Shown one piece after another: positions 19,590 to 28,462 of a stretch of 64,000 bases of DNA; within the stretch, counting starts at the first letter, position 1; the number at the start of each line of letters is the position of its first letter. A program made the position numbers and the translations under genes. The DNA comes from a bacterium (GTDB lineage Archaea; Thermoproteota; Nitrososphaeria; Nitrososphaerales; Gagatemarchaeaceae), in contig DAIDAO010000052.1 in assembly GCA_027310575.1 (NCBI GenBank), positions 1 through 64,000 on the forward strand. The letters are read 5' to 3'. Under the pieces are notes generated by a model. It did no database searches. It was given only the letters and a program-made list of their open reading frames with translations, and was not told where the DNA came from.

Positions 19590-20750
19590 CGCAAAGGTAG
19601 CGATGCTGTGGGGGACGGGCAGGGATAGGAACGCAAGGATCACAGCCCCCACGAAGACCCACTGCCTTGCATGCGAGAGCCCCGAAACCTCGTCGAGGAG
19701 CCTGAGCTTCGCAGGCCTCCCGGCGAGCAGAAGCGCGACTACCGCAACCGCCCAGTAGGTCGCGTTGTCTGTCTCCACGAGCAACAGGAAGAGGACGCTG
19801 AGATAGGTCGCGACCCTGGCAGCCTTTTCCCCCCATGCGGAAGCGGCGAGGAATCCGCCGTCGAAGAGGGCCATGGGGAGCAGCCCGATGAAGACCAGGA
19901 TGAAGCCCACGCTCGCGCTGTCCGCTATCGGGGAGACAGGGAGCGCGCCGGGGGGCATGACCGGTGAAACGGGCGCAAGCAGGTAGCCCAGCGCGGTCTC
20001 GATGGCGCTCGGGTTATAGACGAAAGATGAATTCGTGCTGTTCACCCACTGATAGAGGGCAGGGGACTGCACAGAGGTCAGGTCGCCGGCTGCTCCGAGG
20101 GCTATCGCGAGCGCGAGGACTGCGAGCGGCCCGGCGATCACCGTATCGAAAAGGTGGTCTCTGTTGAGGGCAGGCGCCCGCTGAGAGCTCACGAAGCCGA
20201 GTGCCGGGATATAGGGAGGGAGCAGAGGGACTCCAGGGATGACGTAGCTCCCCGCGTGGCCAGCCCTCCTCCTCCGTGCGACGAGCCTCTGCGCGAGCTC
20301 GTGGACCCCGACGAGCCCTACTATCCCTGCTATGAACGAGATGAAGACGAAGTATCCGGGGAGGGAGGGGGCGAGCTGTTGGTAGTTGATCCTTTGGATA
20401 AGGGCGGACACGACGAGCGAGACCATCGTGAATAGGGCGAAGATGACCGGGATCCTCGACGCCCTCTGCGGGGCTGCCTCGGCCTTCCTCAGGATCAGGA
20501 CGCACTTCTCCTTGGTCCCGGTCAGCTCTGGACGGTAGCCCTTCGGCGCCACCTCCAACTCGAGGCGGGCGAAGCTCTGCTTGGTCTCCTCGTCATATGC
20601 GACCTGGAACTCGAGCTCCCCTTCGGGGAGCGTGAAGAATTCCTCCACCTTGAACCTGGACCGGACGGCCTGCTCGAGTTCTGCGAGGACTTCGGACAAC
20701 TCTCGCGAGGGTCGCACCTTTCTGTAATAAGCCGTTGGGAGCCCCAGCAA
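19581..20750 (-). CDS. Site-2 protease (M50)-like membrane protein with degenerate HExxH (HELAQ)
   Basis: GVHELAQRLVARRRR; NRDHLFDTVIAGPLAVL; LPMALFDGGFL. Confidence 0.75.
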   Translation of the reverse strand: MLGLPTAYYRKVRPSRELSEVLAELEQAVRSRFKVEEFFTLPEGELEFQVAYDEETKQSFARLELEVAPKGYRPELTGTKEKCVLILRKAEAAPQRASRIPVIFALFTMVSLVVSALIQRINYQQLAPSLPGYFVFISFIAGIVGLVGVHELAQRLVARRRRAGHAGSYVIPGVPLLPPYIPALGFVSSQRAPALNRDHLFDTVIAGPLAVLALAIALGAAGDLTSVQSPALYQWVNSTNSSFVYNPSAIETALGYLLAPVSPVMPPGALPVSPIADSASVGFILVFIGLLPMALFDGGFLAASAWGEKAARVATYLSVLFLLLVETDNATYWAVAVVALLLAGRPAKLRLLDEVSGLSHARQWVFVGAVILAFLSLPVPHSIATFALP

Positions 20751-20786
20751 GCTTTAACCGGCAGTCGGGGCGAAGAATCTACGGGA

Positions 20787-21290
20787 TTGCAGAAAGCGGT
20801 AGTGGCGCGGGTCGGAGACTACCAGGTCAGGCGTTGCGAGAGGGAGGACGTGCAGGCAGTGATCAACATAAACGCCGAGACGCTCCCCGAGCACTACTCG
20901 GATTACTTCTACTACGAGATACTCGCGGAGTTCCCAGACACGTTCTTGGTCGCGGAGATCGACGGCGCGATAATAGGATACATCATGTGCCGCATCGAGT
21001 ACGGGTTCTCGCACCTGAAGAGGCTCGGCCTTGCGAGGAAGGGGCACGTGGTGTCGGTCGCGGTGGCGGAGCAGCACAGGGGGAAGGGGATCGGGACGCT
21101 GCTCATGCAGACGTCGCAGGAGGCGATGGCGAGGAGAGGCGCCACGGAGGTGTACCTCGAGGTGCGGGTGACCAACTCCGAGGCGATAGCCCTCTATCAG
21201 AAGCTGGCGTACAAGACGGCGAGCCGGCTGGAAGCGTATTACAAGGACGGCGAGGCTGCCCTCGTCATGGCCGCCGCTCTGGGCCAATGA
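20787..21290 (+). CDS. GNAT acetyltransferase (RimI/Ard1-like)
   Basis: VVSVAVAEQHRGKGIGTLLMQ...EVRVTNSEAIALYQKLAYKTASRLEAYYKDGEAALVM. Confidence 0.85.
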   Translation: MQKAVVARVGDYQVRRCEREDVQAVININAETLPEHYSDYFYYEILAEFPDTFLVAEIDGAIIGYIMCRIEYGFSHLKRLGLARKGHVVSVAVAEQHRGKGIGTLLMQTSQEAMARRGATEVYLEVRVTNSEAIALYQKLAYKTASRLEAYYKDGEAALVMAAALGQ

Positions 21291-22951
21291 GGCAGAGCGT
21301 ACCGCTCCTGGGCCTCGCCCAGACGCTCGAGAAGGTCAGGGGGACCTCTAGCAAGAAAGAGAAAGTGGCACTCCTCTCGTCATATCTGAAGGGACTCCGC
21401 GCCGATGACGCGCGGGTCGCGGCCCGCGTAGCCTCCGGGAGGCCGTCGGAGCGGGGGAGCAAGGACGAGGCGCAGGTGGGGTACTCGACCCTTCTCGATG
21501 TGCTCCGAGAAGTCACTGGTGCGACTAGCGAGGATATCTCGAAGATCTACCTCGAGCACGGGGACCTCGGAGAGGTGGCCGAGGAGGTTCTTGGAGAGAA
21601 GAAGGAACAGACCCTCTTCAGCGAGCAGCTCACCCTGGCTGCCCTCGACGAGGCATTCCAGAAGCTCCGCGCCGCCAAGGGCCGGGGGTCGGCAGCGGCA
21701 AAGAGGGGCATCGTGAAGTCCCTCCTCCTCTCCGCGTCTCCTCTCGAAGGGAAGTACATCGTCAAGGTGCTGACAGGGGAGATGAGGACCGGACTCGTGT
21801 CAGGGCTGCTGGAGGAGGCGGTAGCGTCCGCCTACGGCCTGTCGAAGGCGGAGGCCGCGCGCGCACACATGGTGCTTGGGGACGTCGGGGCGTTCGCCGG
21901 CAAAGCAGCCGCAGGCGAGGCCGGCAGGATAGCGATGACGCCCTTCAGGCCGGTCAACTTCATGCTCGCCGAGCCCTTTGCCAGCGCCAAGGAGATTGCG
22001 GAGCACTTCGCAAAGAAGGTGTACGCGGAGTGCAAGTACGACGGCATAAGGGCCCAGGTCCACAGGTCGGACGGCAAGGTCAGGGTCTACTCCCGAAGGC
22101 TCGAGGACGTCACAACCAGCTTCCCCGAGGTCGTCGGAGCGTTCGAGCACGCCAAGGGAGAGTTCATCCTCGACGGCGAGGCGGTCCCGTTCGCAGGGGG
22201 GCGCCCCCTCCCTTTCCAGTTGCTGCAGAGGAGGCTGAGGAGGATGGAGGACTTCGAAGAGGCGAGGAAGAAAGCCCCGATAACGTACTTCGCCTTCGAT
22301 ATCCTGTACCGCGACGGCAAGGAGACGGTCGACCTGCCCCTGGCTGAGAGGCGCAGGCTGCTGGGCAGGGCGTTGGCTGGGAGCTCGGCCAGGACTGCCG
22401 AGACCGTGGACGTGAGGGGCGAGCGCGAGATCCAGGCGGCGTTCAGGCGGAGCCGAGACCTGGGGTACGAGGGGCTGGTGGTGAAGGACCCGGAAAGCGT
22501 CTATGCGATGGGCAAGAGGGGCTCGGGATGGGTGAAGCTCAAGGAGGAGCTGGACACGCTGGACGTCGTGATAGTCGCTGCCGAGTACGGGCACGGCAAG
22601 AGGGCAGGGGTCATCTCCGACTACACTTTCGCTGTCAGAGACGGGGACATGCTGAAGACCGTGGGGAAGGCGTACAGCGGGCTCACAGACGCAGAGATAG
22701 AAGAGATGACCCGGCGGCTGAAGGAGATCACGGTCAGGGACTTCGGGTATAGGCGGCAGGTCAGGCCTGAGATCGTCGTCGAGGTCGCGTTCGACAGCGT
22801 CCAGAGGAGCGGCAGGCACGACAGCGGCTACGCGCTCAGGTTCCCCAGGATCAAAAGGATAAGGACGGACAAGGGCTTGGGGGACGTCGATACGATCGAG
22901 AAGGTCGAGAGGATCTTCTCAGGGCAGAAGCTCAAGGTCGACGAGAAGTAG
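21287..22951 (+). CDS. lig: ATP-dependent DNA ligase
   Basis: Adenylation motif ECKYDGIRAQVHR; GEFILDGEAVPF; EGLVVKDPESVYAMGKRGSGWVKLK; ATGA overlap with the upstream GNAT gene. Confidence 0.95.
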   Translation: MRQSVPLLGLAQTLEKVRGTSSKKEKVALLSSYLKGLRADDARVAARVASGRPSERGSKDEAQVGYSTLLDVLREVTGATSEDISKIYLEHGDLGEVAEEVLGEKKEQTLFSEQLTLAALDEAFQKLRAAKGRGSAAAKRGIVKSLLLSASPLEGKYIVKVLTGEMRTGLVSGLLEEAVASAYGLSKAEAARAHMVLGDVGAFAGKAAAGEAGRIAMTPFRPVNFMLAEPFASAKEIAEHFAKKVYAECKYDGIRAQVHRSDGKVRVYSRRLEDVTTSFPEVVGAFEHAKGEFILDGEAVPFAGGRPLPFQLLQRRLRRMEDFEEARKKAPITYFAFDILYRDGKETVDLPLAERRRLLGRALAGSSARTAETVDVRGEREIQAAFRRSRDLGYEGLVVKDPESVYAMGKRGSGWVKLKEELDTLDVVIVAAEYGHGKRAGVISDYTFAVRDGDMLKTVGKAYSGLTDAEIEEMTRRLKEITVRDFGYRRQVRPEIVVEVAFDSVQRSGRHDSGYALRFPRIKRIRTDKGLGDVDTIEKVERIFSGQKLKVDEK

Positions 22952-23003
22952 CGGCCCGAGCGATGCTTGGTGCTTATATGCGCTCCCGCATCAAGCAGGT
23001 AGG

Positions 23004-23624
23004 TTGTACGCGCAGCTCCTGATAGCGGCGTCGTTCGCCGTCGCCTCCTACTCGGACGTGAAGGAGAGGGCGGTGAGCGACCTCGTGTGGATACCCGCGG
23101 CAGCGGGGGTCGCGTACGCCGTCTACTGGATGTACGGGAACGAGTCCGCCGGGAGCTTCGAGTTCTTCGTCCTGAAAGTCGCGCTCATCGGCGGCATCGC
23201 CCTCGCGTTCGCCTTCTTCGGAGGGATAGGCCAGGCCGACGCCATAGCGATAGCCTTCGTCGCGGCCGACCCCTACTTCTTCTCGCCCCTCGCCCCTCTC
23301 TTCGCGACCTCTGCGGTCGCGCTCGTGCACATAGGGTACGAGTTCGCAGCCGGCAATGCGAGGGGAGGGCGGACGATACCGATGGAGCAGTTCCTCAAGG
23401 AGCAGAGGTGGATACCCAAGGCCATAGTCTCGGACGGGACTAGGACCGAGGTGAGCAGCGACGTCAATGTGGCGAGGGAAGAAGTGGTGGCCGCGAGCAA
23501 GCCCGGGGCCATGGTGGACGTGAGGTACGGCGTCCCGACGGTCGCATATCTCGGCGCGGGGTACGTGATCTACCTGTTGTACCTCCTCGCGTTCAACTAT
23601 CCCGCGTTCGCCGGCCTCCCGTGA
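23004..23624 (+). CDS. Type IV prepilin/preflagellin peptidase (A24 family)
   Basis: SYSDVKERAVSD and FFGGIGQADAIAIAF aspartates, multi-TM. Confidence 0.7.
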   Translation: MYAQLLIAASFAVASYSDVKERAVSDLVWIPAAAGVAYAVYWMYGNESAGSFEFFVLKVALIGGIALAFAFFGGIGQADAIAIAFVAADPYFFSPLAPLFATSAVALVHIGYEFAAGNARGGRTIPMEQFLKEQRWIPKAIVSDGTRTEVSSDVNVAREEVVAASKPGAMVDVRYGVPTVAYLGAGYVIYLLYLLAFNYPAFAGLP

Positions 23625-23628
23625 AAGC

Positions 23629-23892
23629 ATGAAGAACACTGACTATCTCGTCTATCTCGTGACGAGGAACGGGGTCGCCACAAGGTTCTCCAGGGACGAC
23701 GAAGGGTGGGTGCAGACCGCGCCTTCCGGCGTCAGACGCAGGTGCACTGCGGAGCAGGTCCTCAACCATCTCCTTCCGGCCCTCGTTCTGGGCGATTCCG
23801 TGGTGAAGACTGAGGTCAGGCTCAGGAACGGGAAGCGCTTCAGTCCGCGCCTCGAGCGTCTGAGAAGAAGGGCGGCGCCCGGCACAGGTTAA
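23629..23892 (+). CDS. Hypothetical protein
   Basis: Intact ORF directly downstream of the A24 peptidase. Confidence 0.4.
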   Translation: MKNTDYLVYLVTRNGVATRFSRDDEGWVQTAPSGVRRRCTAEQVLNHLLPALVLGDSVVKTEVRLRNGKRFSPRLERLRRRAAPGTG

Positions 23893-23921
23893 ATCCCGAC
23901 CGCCGAGAGCCGTAGGCGCCA

Positions 23922-24512
23922 ATGGTGTTCATCGTCCTCGAGGGCTTCTCGGGGACCGGCAAGACGTCTCTCGCTATCGGACTCGAGAGGATGGGGTGGC
24001 TGAGGCTCCAGGAGTCGGCGCATGCGGTCCCCAGGGACGTCCCGGTCGCCGACCGGGCAGACACTGCTGCCGACTTCAGCCTGCTGGGGGCGACGATGAT
24101 GTACAGTTCGGTCATATCCAAGCTGAGGCAGGAAAGGAACATCGTCTCCGAGGGGTACCTCCTCGGGGACCTCGCCTACGCGAAGATCAGGTATGAGCTG
24201 AAGAAGAGCGACGCCTACCCTGACATGGTGCTGATAGTGAAGCGTGTCCTCCTGATCCCTGCGATGAGGCCAGACCTCTACGTGCTGCTCAAGGCCGGGC
24301 ACGAGACGATCAACCACAGGCAGCTGAACAAGGACGAACGCGAAAGGAACATGACGGAGTTCTTCAGGACGAGATACTATACCGCACTGGAAGAGATTCA
24401 CAAGGAGCTGGGCGAGGAGAAGGTCGAAGTCGTGGAGACCGATTCGGACCTGGACGTGACGCTGCAGAGCATCCTCGGCGTCCTGAGCAGACGCAAAGTG
24501 ATCGTGGTGTGA
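23922..24512 (+). CDS. P-loop nucleotide kinase (thymidylate kinase-like)
   Basis: VLEGFSGTGKTSLA Walker A; RPDLYVLLKAGHETINHRQ. Confidence 0.7.
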   Translation: MVFIVLEGFSGTGKTSLAIGLERMGWLRLQESAHAVPRDVPVADRADTAADFSLLGATMMYSSVISKLRQERNIVSEGYLLGDLAYAKIRYELKKSDAYPDMVLIVKRVLLIPAMRPDLYVLLKAGHETINHRQLNKDERERNMTEFFRTRYYTALEEIHKELGEEKVEVVETDSDLDVTLQSILGVLSRRKVIVV

Positions 24513-25339
24513 AGCCCGAAGAGTGGGAGAAGCTCCTGCTCTCTGCCACCGAGAGGGTCAGAGGAAGGGTCGCCCCCCTCTCCAGGAAGGGAGGGAGGGG
24601 GAGGACTGTGGGCCAGGGCGCGTCCGGGGACAGGACCATCTACGCAGACAAGGCTGCAGAAGACGTCATTCTGAAGGCGCTGAGCAGGGCAGAGGTCCGG
24701 GTGCTGAGCGAGGAAGCGGGGCTGGTGGGAGGGAAAGGCACGGCGACCCTCGCCATCGTCGACCCGCTCGACGGCTCGTCCAACTTCGAACGAGGGATCC
24801 CGTTCTACTGCACTTCCGTGGCAATCGCCGAAGGGGACTCGCTGGACAGCGTAGCCGTGGGGGTGGTGCGCGACCTCGTCACCGGGGACGTGTACTCCGC
24901 CGTGAGGGGGCGGGGCGCCCGCAAGAACGGCAGGGAGATCGGCACGAGCCGCGAGACGGAGCTCTCGAAGGCTGTGGTGGGCATCGACCTCAGCAGAGGC
25001 GGGAGGGGGAATGCCGAAAGGCTCGCGCCGCTCGTGGGCGCGGTGAAGAGGCAGATCCACCTGGGCGCCAACGCCCTAGAGCTCTGCTACATGGCAGAGG
25101 GGAGGAGCGATGCGTTCGTGGACGTCAGGGGGAGGATCAGGATCACGGACCTGGCCGCGGCCTACCTGATCGCAGCGGAGGCGGGGGCGGTCATCACGGG
25201 GACGGACGGCAGGAAGCTCGACGCGACGTTCGACCTCTCCCACAGGCTCAGCTTCGTGGCCTCCGCGAACGAGAACCTCCACAAACAGATATTGGAAGTG
25301 GTGGGGGAGCCGAGGGGCGGTGGAGCCCAGCGCGGTTGA
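24509..25339 (+). CDS. Inositol monophosphatase / archaeal FBPase family
   Basis: VLSEEAGL, IVDPLDGSSNFERGIPF, ITDLAAAYLIAAEAGAVITG. Confidence 0.9.
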   Translation: MKPEEWEKLLLSATERVRGRVAPLSRKGGRGRTVGQGASGDRTIYADKAAEDVILKALSRAEVRVLSEEAGLVGGKGTATLAIVDPLDGSSNFERGIPFYCTSVAIAEGDSLDSVAVGVVRDLVTGDVYSAVRGRGARKNGREIGTSRETELSKAVVGIDLSRGGRGNAERLAPLVGAVKRQIHLGANALELCYMAEGRSDAFVDVRGRIRITDLAAAYLIAAEAGAVITGTDGRKLDATFDLSHRLSFVASANENLHKQILEVVGEPRGGGAQRG

Positions 25340-26439
25340 AGATCTCTATCATCCTCGGGACGCGGCCGCAGATAATCAAGAGCGCGCCAGTGTACGAAGC
25401 GCTCAGCAAGGCAGGGCTTGACTGCGACATCGTCAACACAGGGCAGCACTACGACTACGAGATGAACAGGCAGTTCTTCTCTGAGCTGAAACTCCCTGAC
25501 CCTTCCGCCGACCTGGGCATCGGCCAAGGCTCTCCGAGCGAGCAGGTCTCTGGCATAGTGGCTGGGCTGGGGAAGCTCTTTTCTGAGTCACGGCCCGACC
25601 TGGCAATCGTCCCCGGTGACACCAACTCGGCCCTGGCGGCCGGCGTCGCCTGCTCGAAGTCGGGCCTCCCAGCTGCTCACCTCGAGGCCGGGTGCAGGTC
25701 AGGGGACGCCAGGATGGCTGAGGAGGTGAACAGGCGCGTGCTCGACCACATGTCACAGGTCCTGATGTGCCCCACGTCTGCGTGCGTCGGGAACGTGAAA
25801 GCGGAGCGCGTCCTAGCCCGCGCCATCGCCAATGTCGGGGACACTATGTACGACTCGCTGCTGAAGTTCATGCCCTCGCTGGAGATGATGGACGCGGCGT
25901 CGAAACACGGACTCGAAGACGGGAGCTACGCGTTCATGACGCTCCACAGGGCCGAGACGGTCGACGACGCCGGCACGCTGAGGGCGACGATGGGCGCCGT
26001 GGGTGCCCTGGGCATCCCTGTCGCGTTCAGCGTCCACCCTAGGACCAGAGAGCGCATCAGGTCCTTCGGCATAGAGCCCAGCCCCAACATGAGGCTGCTC
26101 GAGCCGCTCCCGTATGTCGAGACCCTTTCGCTGGCGAGCCGCTCGAAGCTGGTCATCACCGACTCGGGTGGGCTGCAGAAGGAAGCATACTGGCTGGGGA
26201 AGCCCGTCCTGGTCGCGAGGGAGACCACGGAGTGGGGCGAGATTGTGAAGGCGGGTGCAGCCTTCCTGGTCGGGAGCGCCCCCGCCGGGATTAGAAGCGG
26301 ATTCAGGAAGGCCGGGCGCGTGAAGGCGAGCTCCTTCAGAGCTTCAAGGAGGATTTTCGGCAGCGGAAACGCCTCTGCAAACGTGGTCCGGCTGGTCTCG
26401 AGGTTCCTTTCCGGCGGAAAGGTGGCAGTTGAGAGCTGA
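25336..26439 (+). CDS. wecB: UDP-N-acetylglucosamine 2-epimerase (non-hydrolysing)
   Basis: ILGTRPQIIKSAPVYEAL, NTGQHYDYEMNRQFFSEL, PGDTNSALAAG, HLEAGCRSGD, TDSGGLQKEAYWLGKP. Confidence 0.9.
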   Translation: MKISIILGTRPQIIKSAPVYEALSKAGLDCDIVNTGQHYDYEMNRQFFSELKLPDPSADLGIGQGSPSEQVSGIVAGLGKLFSESRPDLAIVPGDTNSALAAGVACSKSGLPAAHLEAGCRSGDARMAEEVNRRVLDHMSQVLMCPTSACVGNVKAERVLARAIANVGDTMYDSLLKFMPSLEMMDAASKHGLEDGSYAFMTLHRAETVDDAGTLRATMGAVGALGIPVAFSVHPRTRERIRSFGIEPSPNMRLLEPLPYVETLSLASRSKLVITDSGGLQKEAYWLGKPVLVARETTEWGEIVKAGAAFLVGSAPAGIRSGFRKAGRVKASSFRASRRIFGSGNASANVVRLVSRFLSGGKVAVES

Positions 26440-27580
26440 GAAGCGGCCAGCTCCCAGCGGCCGCATCGTGATGCTCCTCTCCAATCCTGCGACGTTCGAC
26501 CAGAGGCCGCTGAAGGAGGCGCACTCCCTGGCGAGGGCGGGGAGGAAGGTGACGATACTCGCGTGGGACAGAGAGCTCGAGACGCGCTCGGACGCGGCAT
26601 TCCAGGACGGGCTGGTGATCAAGAGGATGAGGGTCGGCGCGGGGCACGGGACGCCGGTGCTGACTGTCCCCAAGCTGTTCCTATTCTACGCATGGTGCCT
26701 CGCCCATCTGCTGTTCTCCAAGGTGGACGCAGTCCACTGCCACGACGTGGACACGCTCCCCGCTGGGTTCGCAGCGAAGGCCCTGAAGCTCAACCGGCCC
26801 AGGCTCGTCTACGACATGCACGACCTCCCTGAAGCGTTCCTCCGCTTCTTTCCCCTGACGAGGGTGACCCAGGCGGTCTTCCTCGCCTCTGCGAGGAGGC
26901 TTGCCGACGCCATCCTCGTCGTCAACGAGAGGTTCGTCGCATACCTGGGGAGGCTCGGGTTCGTCAGCTCGAAGCTCGTCGTGATCATGAACGCACCCCC
27001 AGTTGCAGGCGGCCGCAGGTCGGGGCGGAGGGGGGAGGGGTTCGGCGTCCTCTACTACGGCTGGCTGGGGGAAGAGCGGGGCGTGAGGCTCCTCCTCGAG
27101 GCTGTGGAGGGCCTCGACGGCGTCACTCTGACCCTCGCCGGGAGGGGCGAGCTGGAGGGCCTGGTGCGGGCCGCTTCTTCGAAGAACGCTTCGATCAGGT
27201 TCCTCGGGTGGCTCAAGATGAAGGACCTGGAGCCGTTGATGCGCGGTGCGGACCTCATCCCTTCCCTATACGAGCCCAGTACCAAGAACGCGATGATTGC
27301 CACGCCCGGGAAGTTGCTCAGCGCAATGTCCCTTTCGATCCCCTCCCTCGTCCCGTCCGGGACGTACCAGGCCGAGATCGTCGAAAGGCACGGATGCGGG
27401 CTAGTGGTCGACTGGAGGAGCGTGTCTGACGTCAGGAATGCGATCAGGAGGCTCGCCGAGGACCGCGACCTCTACGACAGGCTCGCGGCCGCGTCCTACC
27501 AGGCCTTCGTCTCCTCGTACAGCTGGGAGGTCATGGAGTCGAGGCTCACCGGCCTCTACGGAACGCTCCTGGCTGCCTGA
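26429..27580 (+). CDS. Glycosyltransferase (GT4-like)
   Basis: NPATFDQRPLKEAHSLARAGRKVTILAWDR...YGWLGEERGVRLLLEAVEGL...IPSLYEPSTKNAMIATPGKLLSAMSLSIPSLVP. Confidence 0.8.
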   Translation: MRAEKRPAPSGRIVMLLSNPATFDQRPLKEAHSLARAGRKVTILAWDRELETRSDAAFQDGLVIKRMRVGAGHGTPVLTVPKLFLFYAWCLAHLLFSKVDAVHCHDVDTLPAGFAAKALKLNRPRLVYDMHDLPEAFLRFFPLTRVTQAVFLASARRLADAILVVNERFVAYLGRLGFVSSKLVVIMNAPPVAGGRRSGRRGEGFGVLYYGWLGEERGVRLLLEAVEGLDGVTLTLAGRGELEGLVRAASSKNASIRFLGWLKMKDLEPLMRGADLIPSLYEPSTKNAMIATPGKLLSAMSLSIPSLVPSGTYQAEIVERHGCGLVVDWRSVSDVRNAIRRLAEDRDLYDRLAAASYQAFVSSYSWEVMESRLTGLYGTLLAA

Positions 27581-28412
27581 TCAGGCCCGTGTAGACCTCG
27601 TACCACTTCGCCGCGACCCTCCTCGGGTCGTTCTCGGGCGGGAGCGCATCGACGACCTTGCCTGACCAGTCCACCACCTTCGCGCCGCAGCCAAGGGCCT
27701 CCAGCGCCGCCCTCCCGATCGAACGTGCGACTGCGTGGTCCGGGGGCCTCCTCATGTCGATGTAGTACTCGTACTTCGAGAGCAGGTCGGGCATCCTCTC
27801 GTGGGGGACGCTCCACCTCTCCACCATGGTGAGCTTCAGCCCCAGCCTCTTCGCGGCTTCCACGGCTTCGGCGTCCATGCCGTACCTGAAGGATACGGCG
27901 GACCCGGGCTCCCTCCTGGCTCCGGTGGGCCGGAAGATGTCTGTGTCGACCGGGTTTGGGACGTGCACGGCGGACTCGGGCCCCCCCTCCAGTAGGTTGG
28001 GGGTCGACACCGCGACGTAGTCGGCCCTGCTCCAGCGCTGCCTCTTCTCGTCCCACCTCCCTTCGATGTCCGTGCCGTGGTAGTGCATCACGACGCGCTT
28101 CCCGTAGAGGCGCCTGACCCATGGTACGATCCTGTCGAGGGAGTGGACGTGCACCACGTCTGCCCAGGCCGACATCTGGAGTGCGCGGAAGAAGAACCGG
28201 GCCGGGCCGTCCGGGTAGGCAGTGCCGTATGTCGTCAGACCCACCCTGTCCGCTGCCCTGCGCGTGATGACCCTGCTTTCTGCGCCGAACTCCCTGTCCA
28301 CGAACTTCGCGATCACGCTAGCGACCCCTGCGGTGTTCCAGATGTGCAGCACCCTGAGTACCAAGCGTTCATCCGCGCCCCGGGTCAACGGAAAAAAGCT
28401 TCCTAGATGCAT
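27546..28412 (-). CDS. Glycosyltransferase (GT4-like)
   Basis: VLHIWNTAGVASVIAKFVDR...VVHVHSLDRIVPWVRRLYGKRVVMHYHGTD...VPNPVDTDIF. Confidence 0.7.
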   Translation of the reverse strand: MHLGSFFPLTRGADERLVLRVLHIWNTAGVASVIAKFVDREFGAESRVITRRAADRVGLTTYGTAYPDGPARFFFRALQMSAWADVVHVHSLDRIVPWVRRLYGKRVVMHYHGTDIEGRWDEKRQRWSRADYVAVSTPNLLEGGPESAVHVPNPVDTDIFRPTGARREPGSAVSFRYGMDAEAVEAAKRLGLKLTMVERWSVPHERMPDLLSKYEYYIDMRRPPDHAVARSIGRAALEALGCGAKVVDWSGKVVDALPPENDPRRVAAKWYEVYTGLIRQPGAFRRGR

Positions 28413-28462
28413 AAAACACGCTGAAACGGAAGGTATGACAGGAGCCGCGTAAGCGTCGCAAG

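Noticed and set aside
20735-21286. N-terminal 184-aa extension of DNA ligase ORF
   Set aside because: Out-of-frame overlap with the well-supported GNAT gene; ligase starts at ATG 21287.
23004-23624. Loss of catalytic Asp in A24 peptidase (GxGQAD rather than GxGD)
   Set aside because: Asp is retained one or two residues later as in archaeal GGAD variants; not strong enough as an anomaly.
24523-25335. N-terminal extension of the WecB ORF (638-aa ORF)
   Set aside because: Shadow frame of the IMPase gene; WecB begins at TTG 25336 with KISIILGTRPQ.
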